A DNA stretch of 64,000 nucleotides, taken from assembly GCF_963675585.1 (NCBI RefSeq), contig NZ_OY776414.1, forward strand, positions 3,265,001-3,329,000. The letters run 5' to 3'. The position numbers and the translations under genes are program-made. A model generated the notes under the pieces. The model was not told the origin of the DNA. It saw only the letters and a list, made by a program, of their open reading frames with translations, and did no database searches. The DNA is from an uncultured Draconibacterium sp. (GTDB taxonomy: Bacteria > Bacteroidota > Bacteroidia > Bacteroidales > Prolixibacteraceae). This document shows, piece after piece, positions 17,288 through 27,377 of this stretch (within the stretch, counting starts at the first letter, position 1; each line of letters starts with the position of its first letter).

Positions 17288-17869
17288 ATGTACGAATACA
17301 TCCGCGGAAACATTGCCGATATTAGTCCGGCAAATATTATTGTTGAAACAGGTGGAATTGGCTACTTTATCAATATCTCTTTAAATTCATACAGCCAGTT
17401 AAGTGGCAAAAAAGAGACAAAGCTTTTTTTACACCAGATAGTACGCGAAGATGCTCATACTTTATATGGTTTTTCAAACGCGGCTGAACGCGAATTATTC
17501 CGAAATCTAATATCAGTAAACGGAGTTGGAGCAAGTACTGCAATTATGATGCTTTCATCGTTAAATCCGGATGAATTGCGAATTGCTGTAACAACCGAAA
17601 ACGTTGCGGTTTTAAAAGCAGTGAAAGGCATTGGAGCCAAAACCGCCCAACGGATAATTATTGATTTAAAAGATAAACTCGGAAAATTGCCTGAATCAGG
17701 CCAAATTTTACTTTCTCCAGACAATACTATCCGAAATGAATCGTTATCAGCATTAGTCATGCTTGGATTTGTAAAACGCGATGCAGAGAAGACAGTAACA
17801 AAGATACTTCAGGAACAACCTGAAGCTACCGTGGAGAGCGTTATAAAACAAGCATTAAAAAGGTTGTAA
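17288..17869 (+). CDS. ruvA: Holliday junction branch migration protein RuvA
   Basis: 193 residues: an N-terminal OB fold (MYEYIRGNIADISPANIIVE), two helix-hairpin-helix motifs (LISVNGVGASTAIMML about 78-93 and LKAVKGIGAKTAQRII about 113-128) and a short C-terminal UBA-like domain that contacts RuvB. It binds four-way junctions and loads the RuvB motor. The position after pdxA and before sprA is an order I know from other Bacteroidota. Standard length for the family. Confidence 0.95.
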   Translation: MYEYIRGNIADISPANIIVETGGIGYFINISLNSYSQLSGKKETKLFLHQIVREDAHTLYGFSNAAERELFRNLISVNGVGASTAIMMLSSLNPDELRIAVTTENVAVLKAVKGIGAKTAQRIIIDLKDKLGKLPESGQILLSPDNTIRNESLSALVMLGFVKRDAEKTVTKILQEQPEATVESVIKQALKRL

Positions 17870-17887
17870 GTACAACAAAAAAGGCAC

Positions 17888-17929
17888 GAATTTTAAAGAG
17901 ATCAAAACCAAATCTACTCTTTAAAATTC
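17888..17929. other. 13-bp perfect hairpin between ruvA and sprA
   Basis: GAATTTTAAAGAG (17888-17900) and CTCTTTAAAATTC (17917-17929) pair perfectly around a 16-nt loop. There is no T-run, so it is not a typical terminator. It could be an operator, an mRNA stabilising stem or a weak terminator. Confidence 0.5.
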
Positions 17930-17982
17930 AACTAAAATTATGGCGGGGAATTACACCTTTTGTCGTAAGTAATTTGAATGAA

Positions 17983-20900
17983 ATGACACTGAACCGAAGT
18001 TTACGAAAAATATACTTCATCTTTATCGCACTAATTGTTCTGGCCATTCCTCTGAAAGGACTTGCTCAGGAAGCTGCTGATATTGATACTACGGGTACAC
18101 TACCCTATCCATTTAAAGATCAGCCTGCGTTTGGATATTCCGATCAGGATTCGGGAAAAATCTATCTGAACAAACCCGGCAACATTAAATACGAAATTGA
18201 GTACGACCCGGTACTTGGGCAATATGTTTTTTACGAAAAAGTAGGAAAGCTGAATTACCGTTTGCCACAAAGTATGTCGCTGGATGACTACATCGATTAC
18301 GACTTCGACAAATCGGTAAAAGAATACTGGAGAACCCGCTCGCAACTGGAATCAATGGATCAGCGGGGTGGATTGATCCCAAAACTCACCATTGGCAGCG
18401 AAGCTTTTAACCGCATTTTTGGTGGAAATACCATTAACATTCAGCCCCAGGGTTACGTGGAAGTAAGTTTTGGTTACCAAATGAACAAAACCGACAATCC
18501 ATCGATTCCTGAACGTTTACGAAAAGTTCCGACATTCGACTTCGATGAAAAAATTCAAATGAATGTTACCGGACAAATCGGAACGAAAATGAACATGAGG
18601 GTGAACTACAACACCGAAGCCACCTTCGACTACGAAAATAAAATGAACCTTGAATATACCGGCGACGAAGACGAGATTCTGAAAAGAATTGAAGCCGGTA
18701 ATGTTTCGTTACCATTAAACGGTTCGTTAATTACAGGTGCCTCCAACCTTTTTGGGGTAAAGGCCGAAATGCAATTTGGGAAATTAAATGTAACCACCAT
18801 TTTCTCGCAACACAAAGGAGAATCAAAAACGGTTGAAACCGAAGGAGGAGCACAAGTAGCCACCTTCGAAATATCGGCAGCCAATTACGATGCCAACCGC
18901 CACTTTTTTCTGGCGCAGTATTTCCGCGATCATTACGACGAATGGTTACAAAACACAGCAGTTCCGCGTTCGCCAATTACAATTAACAAAGTTGAAATCT
19001 GGGTAACAAACAAATCGAGCGATTTCAAAGAATCCCGAAACATTCTGGCCTTTCAGGATTTAGCAGAACACGATCCGAACATTTACAACAATATTCCGCA
19101 ATTTCAGCAAACACCCGGGTTGCCCTATCCGCAAAGTATTTATCCAAACAACGGAGCCAACGGCTTATATAGCGAAATGAGCAATACGTACTCCGATGTA
19201 CGTCAGGTTGAGAATATTACATCAACCATGGCACAATTCGGACAGGATTTTGTTGGCGGTACCGACTTCGAAAAAATTGAACAGGCACGGAAACTGAATG
19301 AATCGGAATATACGATCAACCAAACGTTGGGTTATGTTTCGTTAAATACCTCGTTAAATGCCGACGAAGTTTTAGCAGTAGCTTTTAACTTTACATCAAA
19401 CGGGCAAACCTACCAGGTGGGTGAATTCTCAACAGATGGTATTGACGCGCCAAATACCTTATTCCTGAAATTATTAAAAGGAACCAATCTGTCGCCGGGC
19501 AAACCAACCTGGAACCTGATGATGAAAAACATTTATAACCTAAATGCTTACCAGCTTTCCAGCGACGATTTTGAGTTAAACGTGGTGTATCAGAACGACT
19601 CGACCGGTACTTACATTAACTATTTGCCAAGCAGTCGTATCACCGGTCACATTCTGCTTGAAGTAATGCGTTTAGACATGCTGAACAAGCAGCTGGATCC
19701 AACCAAAGACGGTGTTTTTGACTATGTAGAAGGAATTACGGTAAACTCCAACTCCGGTCGGATTATATTTCCGGTAATCGAACCTTTCGGAAAACATTTG
19801 GCCGATTCGTTAATTGACCAGGCGGACATCGATCAATATACTTTCCAGGCACTTTACGACTCGACCCGAGTTAAAGCAGAACAAGATGCGGAACACAATA
19901 AATTCCGACTTATTGGTAGCTACAAAGGCTCCTCCAGCTCCGACATTTCGCTGGGGACTTTAAACCTTGCACAGGGATCGGTAAAAGTTACTGCCGGAGG
20001 ACAAGTACTTGTTGAAAATGTGGATTACACCGTTGACTATACACTGGGACGGGTAAAAGTAATTAACCAGGCTCTACTCGAAGCCGGAACGCCAATTTCG
20101 GTTTCTACGGAAAGTGAAGACTTGTTTACCATGCAACGAAAAACGTTGATGGGAACCCACCTGAATTATGCGTTCTCCGATAATTTTAATATTGGTGCAA
20201 CTGCATTGTACATGCACGAACGACCACTTACGCAAAAAGTAGACTACGGCGAGGATCCGATTTCGAACCTTATGTATGGTTTGGATATGAATTACTCCAC
20301 CGAAACAATGTTAATAACCAAAGCGCTTGACAAACTGCCTTTTTACAGTACAAACACGGCGTCGTCAATCGACATTGAAGGTGAATTTGCCAAACTGGTA
20401 CCAAGTAGTTCGAAGGCCATCGACGGAGCGGCATACATCGATGATTTTGAAGCAACAAAAACAGCTATCGATTTACGTTCGCGCCAATCGTGGATGCTGG
20501 CCAGTACGCCGCAGTATCAAAACAATCTGTTTCCGGAGGCAAATCTTAACAACACACTGGAATATGGTATCAACCGTGCAAAACTGGCATTTTATACCAT
20601 CGACCCGCTTTTCCTGAGAAACAACTCATTAACACCCGACCATATTAAAAACGACAGGGACATGCAGTCGAACCACTTTGTTCGTGAGGTTTTTGAGCAA
20701 GAGCTATTTCCTGAAAAAGAATTTAGTACCGGTGAACCAACAAATATTGCTGTACTCGACCTCGCCTATTATCCAAAAGAACGCGGTCCCTATAACTTTG
20801 ATGCTGCACCCAGTAGTTATTCAGCAGGGGTAAATGCCGACGGAACTTTAAAAGATCCGGAAACACGCTGGGGAGGTATTATGCGCGAAATTAGTACCAG

Positions 20901-23900
20901 CGACTTTGAAACGGCAAACATTGAATACCTGGAATTTTGGTTGATGGATCCATTTGTGTACGATACAATGGAAAACCTTAGTGGTGGTGACTTGTATTTC
21001 AACCTGGGAGACATTTCGGAAGACGTACTGAAAGACTCGCGAAAGGCATTTGAAAACGGGCTTCCGACTACGGCGGAAGTTACCAACGTTGATACAACAA
21101 TCTGGGGACGTGTTTCAACCTTACAATCGCTGGTTAATGCATTCGACAACACCGACATTTCGCGTCAGTACCAGGATATTGGGTTCGATGGATTAAATGA
21201 TGAAGACGAGCAGAAACATTTTGAAACTTACCTTGAAGAACTAAAATTAAAGGTTAACAATGATGTGTACGAAGAAGCTTTAAAAGATCCGGCAACCGAT
21301 AACTTTCATTATTACCGGGGAACCGATTACGATGATGCTGAAATGGATATTTTATCGCGTTACAAAAAATACAATGGTCCTCAGGGCAACTCGCCAACAT
21401 CAACCATGTCCACTGAAAGTTACCCAACTTCGGCAACAACATTACCCGATGTTGAGGACATAAACCGCGACAATACTTTAAATGAATACGAACGTTATTT
21501 CCAGTACAAAGTAAGTATTCGTAAAAAAGACATGGTGGTTGGGCAAAACAACATCACCGATAAAAAGCACAGTAGAGTTGAGCTAAAAAATGGTACAATT
21601 GGAGAAGTAGACTGGTACCAGTTTAAAATACCAATTAACTCTCCCGATGCCGCCATTGGCAACATCAACGACTTCAAATCAATCCGTTTTTTAAGGATGT
21701 TTATGCGAGGATTTGAGGACTCTACCATCATGCGTTTTGCCACGCTCGACCTTGTTCGTGCCGACTGGCGCCGTTACACCGGCGATATAAGCGATGTGGA
21801 TGCAACTCCGTCGGTTGACGCTGAATTTGAAATTTCGGCCGTAAGTATTGAAGAAAACGGAAGTCGCCAACCAATTAACTATATTTTGCCTCCCGGAATC
21901 GACCGTGTAATTGATCCGGCCAATCCACAATTAAAACAATTGAACGAGCAGTCGATGGTATTAAAAGCCATGAACATCGATCAGGGAGATGCCAAGGCTG
22001 CATACAAATCGTTGTACATGGATTTTAGAAGGTACAAAACCTTAAAAATGGATGTACACGCCGAAGAGATTGAAGGTTACCCGCTGGATGACGAAGAAAT
22101 GTATTTCTTTATCCGCCTGGGATCCGACTACAATTACAACTATTACGAATACGAAGTTCCTTTGGCCCTTACACCGCCACCTCCATTGAATGGATACTAT
22201 AATAACGACAGCGAAGCTGACCGCTATATTGTTTGGCCCGATGCCAACCGCTTGAACATTCCGTTGGAGGTGTTTACCAACTTAAAACTTGAACGAAACG
22301 ATGCCATGCGTGCCGGAGGATCGAATATCTCCATTCAGGATGTATACGAAACCACACACGCTGATTGGAATGACGGCAAAAACCGGGTTAAAATTAAAGG
22401 TAGTCCAAACCTTGGAAACGTGCAGGTATTTATGATGGGGGTACGTAACAAACGGGGTCAGGTAAACACCGGGCCAAAATCGGTTGAAGTTTGGACCAAC
22501 GAATTGCGTTTGTCCGATTTCGACGAATCCGGCGGCTGGGCTGCCAATGGTCGTATTTCTACCCGACTGGCCGATTTGGGAAGCGTTACTGTTGCAGGAA
22601 GAACACGTTCGGCAGGTTTCGGAAGCATCGATCAAAATGTAAACAGCCGCCAGTTGGAAGACCTAAATGAAATTGACGTGGCTGCGTCCATTGATTGGGG
22701 ACGATTCTTCCCGGATAAAGCAGGTGTGCGAATTCCGATGTACTATGGATATTCAAAAAGTACGGTAAAACCAAAATACAATCCGCTCGAACCGGACATT
22801 GAGATGGATCAGTCGCTGAGCAGACTGGACACCAAGCAGGAAAAAGATTCATTAAAAAATTTGGTGCAGGATGTAATTGAACGAAAAAGTATAAACTTTA
22901 CCAATGTTAAGGTTGAACCTCAAAAACAAAAAGAGAAAACTCATTTATGGGATCCTGAAAACTTTGCGGTAACCTACTCATACAACGAAATTTCGAAACA
23001 CAATGTAACTACAGAATACAATGTGGATAAAACCCACCGTGTTATGTTCTCGTACAATTACAGCAGCCGCTCGAAACTAATAGAACCACTAAAAAAGGTC
23101 AAACTACTTCAAAAAGGGCCTTTAAAACTTATTGGTGATTTTAATTTTTATCCGCTGCCAACGCAAATTTCGTATCGTACCGATTTGTATCGGAAATACA
23201 ACGAAAAACAATCGAGAAACATAACCAATCCGAATTTAATTTTACCGGCCACCTTCGAAAAAGATTTTCTGTGGAACAGGTATCTCGATATTCGCTATGA
23301 TCTTACCCGTTCGTTAAAATTTGATTTCTCATCACGAGGAACTTCCAGAATTGATGAACCGGAAGGCAGGATCAATAAAAACGATGACGATTACGAGTGG
23401 AAAAGAGACTCGATACTTACCAATTTGTGGGATTTGGGTAGGCCAACTTTATACAACCACAGTTTTAACATGACTTACCAGGTTCCGCTGCGAAGTATTA
23501 AAGCTCTGAGTTTCCTATCCTCATCGGTACGTTATTCCGGAACCTACGAATGGATTGCCGGCCCGCTTACCGAAGAAACCATTAATTTAGGAAACACCAT
23601 TGCCAATACCCGAAACCTAACGATTACGGGTAATGCAAACTTGCAGTCAGTGTACAATAAAGTGCCTTATTTTAAAGAGGTCGATCAGAAATTTAAACGA
23701 ACCGGGCGTGGTCGCGGAAGTTTAAACAGTCGGGCAACAGGAAGTCGTAGCAGAAGTACTGCCAACCAGCAACCCATTCAGAAAAAGGAAATTGAAACCT
23801 TTACCCAGAACCTTAAACTAAGTGCCAACAATGTACAAAAGGTTAATCACAAGCTAAATACTAAAAAAGTAAAAGTGTTAATTACCGATGTTGACGGGAA

Positions 23901-25473
23901 AGTAGTACCTGGAAAACTAACGATTATTGATGCCAACAACATTGAATTTACCCCGAATGCGGATGCCAACCAGGTAATGCTTTCGGTTACCGGGAAACGT
24001 GGCGATCAGTCGTTCGCAAAAGATATGCTCGATTTAACTACCCGAATGTTAATCGGGGTGCGCACCATTTCGGTGAATTACAGCAGAAACGGAGGAAGTG
24101 TTTTACCCGGATATTTGCCGGAACCTACTTTGTTTGGTGCAGGCAACTACACCGGCGATCAGGTTTGGGGAGGTGTTCCGAATATTGAATCGAATTTTGC
24201 TCCCGGACTTCCATTTTTATTTGGTTGGCAAGACCGTGACTTTGCGGTTAAGGCAGCCGACAATGGATGGCTGACAATTGATTCAACATTAAATCAACCC
24301 TTCCAGATTCGGGAGAATGAAAAAATAAGTTTTAGAGCAATGCTTGAGCCGCTGCCTGATTTACGAATTGATGTAACGGCAAACCGTTCGTTCTCGAAAA
24401 ACATTACCGAATTTTACGATTACGATTATAGCTCCGGTTTATTTGTTGCCAACAGTACCACCGAATCGGGTAACTTTAGCATGTCAACTTTAACCTGGGG
24501 AACTGCATTTTTTGCCATCGGGAAAGAAGATGTAAGCAGTTCGGCGTCGTTTGAAAACTTAAAAGAATACCGCCAGGTTATTGCGCATCGTTTGGCAAAC
24601 CAACGTGGTTCCGGTGGTGGTTACGATCCATCTTCGCCACATTCGCAATACCCGGGTTATCCCGATGGATATGGCCCCAACTCGGTGGAAGTATTGGTTC
24701 CGGCCTTTTTAGCTGCGTATCAAAATAAAGATCCGGAAAAAGTTCCTTTAAGTTTGTTCCCATCGGTAAAATACATGCGTCCGAACTGGAGTATTCGTTA
24801 CGAGGGAATGGTATCTAAAATTCCGGGACTGAATAAAGTAATGCGTTCTTTAAATTTCCAGCACACTTACCGCTCGAGTTATAATGTTGGTTCGTATGCA
24901 ACCAACCTTAACTACGATGCCTCGTCTGACGGCTTAAGTTACATTCGCGATTTAGCCGATAACTTTGTTCCGGGTTACGATTTTAATTCGGTAAATATTG
25001 TAGAGGCTTTTAGTCCGCTAATCAACATGGATATAATGTGGCAAAGCGATTTAACCACACGTGCCGAAATTAAACGAAACAGAAACCTAAACCTTTCGTT
25101 TGCCAACAACCAGCTTACCGAAGTTATAGGTAGCGAATACATTTTAGGTGTTGGGTACCGTTTTACGCACATGGATTTAATTATTAAAACCAAAAATTCG
25201 CAACAGGCCTATTCAAACGATTTAAACATTCGTGCCGATGTTTCGTACCGGAAAAGTAAAACCATACTGCGCCAGTTAGACGATGACGACAACCAAATTA
25301 CGGCCGGTCAGGGGAACTTTACCATTAAAACATATGCCGATTACCGTTTAAGCGACAAATTCGAAATGCGTGTTTTCTACGATCGTATCATAAACGATCC
25401 GTTTACATCGCTATCGTACCGCACTGTAAATGCCAACTTTGGTGTTAGTTTCAGGTTTACTTTGTCGAATTAG
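17983..25473 (+). CDS. sprA: cell-surface protein SprA, T9SS outer-membrane translocon
   Basis: 2496 residues from the ATG at 17983 (a TTG at 17974 is also possible). Signal peptide near residues 5-30 (IFIALIVLAIPLKGLAQ). The length and opening motifs (NRIFGGNTINIQPQGYVEVSFGYQ cut by conserved gaps, FDFDEKIQMNVTGQIG, MRVNYNTEATFDYENK) are those of SprA. The middle has galactose-binding-like repeats (EYLEFWLMDPF, VEVWTNELRLSDFDESGGW), and the C-terminus ends in barrel strands (NANFGVSFRFTL). SprA is the giant 36-stranded outer-membrane channel through which T9SS substrates leave the periplasm. It is also needed for gliding in flavobacteria. Expected cargo in this window: the pectinase at 4233-7211. 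Confidence 0.95.
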   Translation: MTLNRSLRKIYFIFIALIVLAIPLKGLAQEAADIDTTGTLPYPFKDQPAFGYSDQDSGKIYLNKPGNIKYEIEYDPVLGQYVFYEKVGKLNYRLPQSMSLDDYIDYDFDKSVKEYWRTRSQLESMDQRGGLIPKLTIGSEAFNRIFGGNTINIQPQGYVEVSFGYQMNKTDNPSIPERLRKVPTFDFDEKIQMNVTGQIGTKMNMRVNYNTEATFDYENKMNLEYTGDEDEILKRIEAGNVSLPLNGSLITGASNLFGVKAEMQFGKLNVTTIFSQHKGESKTVETEGGAQVATFEISAANYDANRHFFLAQYFRDHYDEWLQNTAVPRSPITINKVEIWVTNKSSDFKESRNILAFQDLAEHDPNIYNNIPQFQQTPGLPYPQSIYPNNGANGLYSEMSNTYSDVRQVENITSTMAQFGQDFVGGTDFEKIEQARKLNESEYTINQTLGYVSLNTSLNADEVLAVAFNFTSNGQTYQVGEFSTDGIDAPNTLFLKLLKGTNLSPGKPTWNLMMKNIYNLNAYQLSSDDFELNVVYQNDSTGTYINYLPSSRITGHILLEVMRLDMLNKQLDPTKDGVFDYVEGITVNSNSGRIIFPVIEPFGKHLADSLIDQADIDQYTFQALYDSTRVKAEQDAEHNKFRLIGSYKGSSSSDISLGTLNLAQGSVKVTAGGQVLVENVDYTVDYTLGRVKVINQALLEAGTPISVSTESEDLFTMQRKTLMGTHLNYAFSDNFNIGATALYMHERPLTQKVDYGEDPISNLMYGLDMNYSTETMLITKALDKLPFYSTNTASSIDIEGEFAKLVPSSSKAIDGAAYIDDFEATKTAIDLRSRQSWMLASTPQYQNNLFPEANLNNTLEYGINRAKLAFYTIDPLFLRNNSLTPDHIKNDRDMQSNHFVREVFEQELFPEKEFSTGEPTNIAVLDLAYYPKERGPYNFDAAPSSYSAGVNADGTLKDPETRWGGIMREISTSDFETANIEYLEFWLMDPFVYDTMENLSGGDLYFNLGDISEDVLKDSRKAFENGLPTTAEVTNVDTTIWGRVSTLQSLVNAFDNTDISRQYQDIGFDGLNDEDEQKHFETYLEELKLKVNNDVYEEALKDPATDNFHYYRGTDYDDAEMDILSRYKKYNGPQGNSPTSTMSTESYPTSATTLPDVEDINRDNTLNEYERYFQYKVSIRKKDMVVGQNNITDKKHSRVELKNGTIGEVDWYQFKIPINSPDAAIGNINDFKSIRFLRMFMRGFEDSTIMRFATLDLVRADWRRYTGDISDVDATPSVDAEFEISAVSIEENGSRQPINYILPPGIDRVIDPANPQLKQLNEQSMVLKAMNIDQGDAKAAYKSLYMDFRRYKTLKMDVHAEEIEGYPLDDEEMYFFIRLGSDYNYNYYEYEVPLALTPPPPLNGYYNNDSEADRYIVWPDANRLNIPLEVFTNLKLERNDAMRAGGSNISIQDVYETTHADWNDGKNRVKIKGSPNLGNVQVFMMGVRNKRGQVNTGPKSVEVWTNELRLSDFDESGGWAANGRISTRLADLGSVTVAGRTRSAGFGSIDQNVNSRQLEDLNEIDVAASIDWGRFFPDKAGVRIPMYYGYSKSTVKPKYNPLEPDIEMDQSLSRLDTKQEKDSLKNLVQDVIERKSINFTNVKVEPQKQKEKTHLWDPENFAVTYSYNEISKHNVTTEYNVDKTHRVMFSYNYSSRSKLIEPLKKVKLLQKGPLKLIGDFNFYPLPTQISYRTDLYRKYNEKQSRNITNPNLILPATFEKDFLWNRYLDIRYDLTRSLKFDFSSRGTSRIDEPEGRINKNDDDYEWKRDSILTNLWDLGRPTLYNHSFNMTYQVPLRSIKALSFLSSSVRYSGTYEWIAGPLTEETINLGNTIANTRNLTITGNANLQSVYNKVPYFKEVDQKFKRTGRGRGSLNSRATGSRSRSTANQQPIQKKEIETFTQNLKLSANNVQKVNHKLNTKKVKVLITDVDGKVVPGKLTIIDANNIEFTPNADANQVMLSVTGKRGDQSFAKDMLDLTTRMLIGVRTISVNYSRNGGSVLPGYLPEPTLFGAGNYTGDQVWGGVPNIESNFAPGLPFLFGWQDRDFAVKAADNGWLTIDSTLNQPFQIRENEKISFRAMLEPLPDLRIDVTANRSFSKNITEFYDYDYSSGLFVANSTTESGNFSMSTLTWGTAFFAIGKEDVSSSASFENLKEYRQVIAHRLANQRGSGGGYDPSSPHSQYPGYPDGYGPNSVEVLVPAFLAAYQNKDPEKVPLSLFPSVKYMRPNWSIRYEGMVSKIPGLNKVMRSLNFQHTYRSSYNVGSYATNLNYDASSDGLSYIRDLADNFVPGYDFNSVNIVEAFSPLINMDIMWQSDLTTRAEIKRNRNLNLSFANNQLTEVIGSEYILGVGYRFTHMDLIIKTKNSQQAYSNDLNIRADVSYRKSKTILRQLDDDDNQITAGQGNFTIKTYADYRLSDKFEMRVFYDRIINDPFTSLSYRTVNANFGVSFRFTLSN

Positions 25474-25575
25474 TGTTAATCGAATCTTATTTTGAAAAAC
25501 AGATTGTAAAGCTTCTGACAACTTTATTTTGATTTTTCAAAAAAATGGGTTTTCTTGCAGTAGAATTTAGAAAAA

Positions 25576-25626
25576 ATGAAAAAAACAAATACAATATGGC
25601 TTCCGTGGTGGGGTCTTCTTACGTAA
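25576..25626 (+). CDS. trpL: trp leader peptide 1
   Basis: A 16-codon frame, MKKTNTIWLPWWGLLT, with three tryptophan codons (one single, one pair) in a position that must be transcribed ahead of trpE. CAATATGGCT (25592-25601), which spans the first Trp codon, is a perfect 10-bp complement of AGCCATATTG (25641-25650), the 1:2 stem of a classic attenuator. A ribosome stalled at the Trp codons would prevent that pairing. Peptide function is regulatory only. Confidence 0.85.
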   Translation: MKKTNTIWLPWWGLLT

Positions 25627-25673
25627 GTTAGGAGTTAAAGAGCCATATTGGTATTTTAAAGATATTCAAAAGG

Positions 25674-25700
25674 CCTGCTCCTAAAAAGAGCAGGTTTTTT
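25674..25700 (+). terminator. trp attenuator 1 (terminator hairpin)
   Basis: CCTGCTC (25674-25680), loop CTAAAAA, GAGCAGG (25688-25694), then six T residues. A competing antiterminator can form: AGGAG (25630-25634) with CTCCT (25678-25682), and GCC (25642-25644) with GGC, using the strand freed when the ribosome stalls on leader peptide 1. Confidence 0.85.
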
Positions 25701-25720
25701 ATTTTAAAGACAAAATTACA

Positions 25721-25777
25721 ATGATGATTAATAATAATATTTGGTGGTGGCGTAGCAACTTTTTACAAAATTCGTGA
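25721..25777 (+). CDS. trp leader peptide 2
   Basis: An 18-codon frame, MMINNNIWWWRSNFLQNS, with three consecutive tryptophan codons (25742-25750), located between attenuator 1 and trpE. GTAGC (25752-25756), just after the Trp codons, can pair with GCTAT (25789-25793). GCT at 25789-25791 is also needed for the alternative stem CGCT (25788-25791) with AGCG (25807-25810), so the two folds exclude each other. This is the logic of ribosome-mediated attenuation. Confidence 0.85.
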   Translation: MMINNNIWWWRSNFLQNS

Positions 25778-25808
25778 AGAGAGGTAACGCTATTGCATAA
25801 ACTGAAAG

Positions 25809-25843
25809 CGGCTCATCGAAATCACGATGAGCCGTTTTTTTTT
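25809..25843 (+). terminator. trp attenuator 2 (terminator hairpin)
   Basis: CGGCTCATCG (25809-25818), loop AAATCA, CGATGAGCCG (25825-25834), then nine T residues: a perfect 10-bp stem 31 bp before the trpE start. It would stop transcription when tryptophan is plentiful and leader peptide 2 is translated without stalling. Confidence 0.88.
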
Positions 25844-25874
25844 GAATCTGAAATAATACAATAAAAATATAAAA

Positions 25875-27284
25875 ATGGAAAAATTAACTTTTAAACCCGT
25901 CGTTCGGAAGCTGCTTGCCGACACAGTTACACCGGTAAGTATTTACCTGCGACTTCGTACGCTTTATCCAAAATCGATCCTTTTGGAAAGTTCGGATTAC
26001 CACGGAAATGAAAACGCCTATTCGTTTATTGCATTTCAACCCATTGCCTGTTTTACTGTGAACAACGGAGTGGCTGTAAAATCACTTCCGGGAAGAGAAC
26101 AGGAAGAATTTGAGCTTTCGAAAGAGCGGATTTTACACGACGAACTGGATAGCTTTTTTAAAACCTTTGATGTTGATTCGAATGAAATTAGTTTACCGGC
26201 CAATGGTTTATTTGGGTACGTAAACTTCGATGCCATCCAGCACTTCGAAAACATTAAATTCACATCAGACAAAATAGAGGAATACCAGATTCCTGAAGTG
26301 AAATACTGTTTTTACAAATATGTTGTAGCAATCGACCACCACAAAAACCAGATATTAATGGTGGAAAACCTGTTGGAAGGTGAAAGTTCGCAAATGGACT
26401 ACATCAACCATTTACTGGTTAACCTGAATTACACCACTGCCAGGTTTGAATTGTCGGGAGACGAAACTTCGAATATTACCGACGACGAATACAAACACAT
26501 GGTAACAAAAGGAAAAGAACACTGTTACCGTGGCGATGTTTTCCAGATTGTTTTGAGCCGCCAGTTTGCTCAGGAATTTAATGGCGACGATTTTAATGTT
26601 TATCGTTCACTTCGTTCCATTAACCCATCGCCATACTTGTTTTATTTCGATTACGGCGATTATAAAATATTTGGATCGAGCCCGGAGGCAGAGATCAGGA
26701 TCAAAGAAAACAAAGCCTACATTCACCCCATTGCCGGAACCTTTAAACGTACCGGAAACGATGAACAGGACCGCGAACTGGCAGCACAGTTGAGCAAAGA
26801 TCCAAAAGAAAATGCCGAGCATGTAATGTTGGTTGATTTAGCCAGAAATGACCTAAGCAGAAATGCGGATAATGTAGTTGTGGAAACGTATCGCGAAGTG
26901 CAGTTTTTCTCGCATGTCATTCATTTGGTGTCTCAGGTTTCGGGGCAAATAACCGACGATACCAACCTGATTAAAGTATTGGGCGAAACATTTCCGGCGG
27001 GTACACTTTCGGGCGCTCCAAAATACAAGGCTATGGAATTGATTGACAAATACGAAAATCAAAACCGCGGATATTACGGAGGTTGTATTGGTTATTTGGG
27101 CTTCGACCGAACTGTAAATCATGCCATCATGATTCGTTCTTTCCTGAGTAAAAACAGCAAACTTTTTTACCAGGCCGGTGCCGGAATTGTTGCCGACTCG
27201 AAAGAAGAAAGCGAGTTACAGGAAGTGAATAATAAACTAGCAGCGCTTAAAAAAGCCATTGAAATGGCACAGGAAATTAGTTAA
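25875..27284 (+). CDS. trpE: anthranilate synthase component I
   Basis: 469 residues, chorismate-binding fold. The N-terminal LLESSDYHG (about 38-46) matches the LLES element that forms the tryptophan feedback site. Catalytic-domain motifs: GDVFQIVLSRQF, FGSSPE, HPIAGTFKRTG, HVMLVDLARNDLSR, VLGETFPAGTLSGAPK and YQAGAGIVADS. With TrpG it makes anthranilate from chorismate and glutamine. It is the first gene of the operon and is controlled by the two upstream attenuators. The start is the ATG 31 bp after attenuator 2. Confidence 0.96.
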   Translation: MEKLTFKPVVRKLLADTVTPVSIYLRLRTLYPKSILLESSDYHGNENAYSFIAFQPIACFTVNNGVAVKSLPGREQEEFELSKERILHDELDSFFKTFDVDSNEISLPANGLFGYVNFDAIQHFENIKFTSDKIEEYQIPEVKYCFYKYVVAIDHHKNQILMVENLLEGESSQMDYINHLLVNLNYTTARFELSGDETSNITDDEYKHMVTKGKEHCYRGDVFQIVLSRQFAQEFNGDDFNVYRSLRSINPSPYLFYFDYGDYKIFGSSPEAEIRIKENKAYIHPIAGTFKRTGNDEQDRELAAQLSKDPKENAEHVMLVDLARNDLSRNADNVVVETYREVQFFSHVIHLVSQVSGQITDDTNLIKVLGETFPAGTLSGAPKYKAMELIDKYENQNRGYYGGCIGYLGFDRTVNHAIMIRSFLSKNSKLFYQAGAGIVADSKEESELQEVNNKLAALKKAIEMAQEIS

Positions 27285-27289
27285 CCAAC

Positions 27290-27362
27290 TGTCATTTCGA
27301 CGAGGAACGAGGAGAAATCTTTCCTTTTAAGATACAGATCTCTCATTACATTCGAGATGACA
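27290..27362. repeat. palindromic repeat in the trpE-trpG spacer
   Basis: The spacer is mostly an imperfect inverted repeat. It opens TGTCATTTCGACGAGG with GAGAAATCT further in, and closes with AGATCTCTC...TTCGAGATGACA. The ends TGTCAT/ATGACA are exact complements. A related half element is at 59603-59640. It looks like a small REP/MITE-type element and would fold in the trp mRNA. Confidence 0.7.
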
Positions 27363-27377
27363 ACAAATTTGAAACAA

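Noticed and set aside
25474-25874. T-box or TRAP-type control of the trp operon
   Set aside because: No T-box sequence or repeated GAG/UAG triplets are seen. The two Trp-rich leader peptides with terminators explain the region better.
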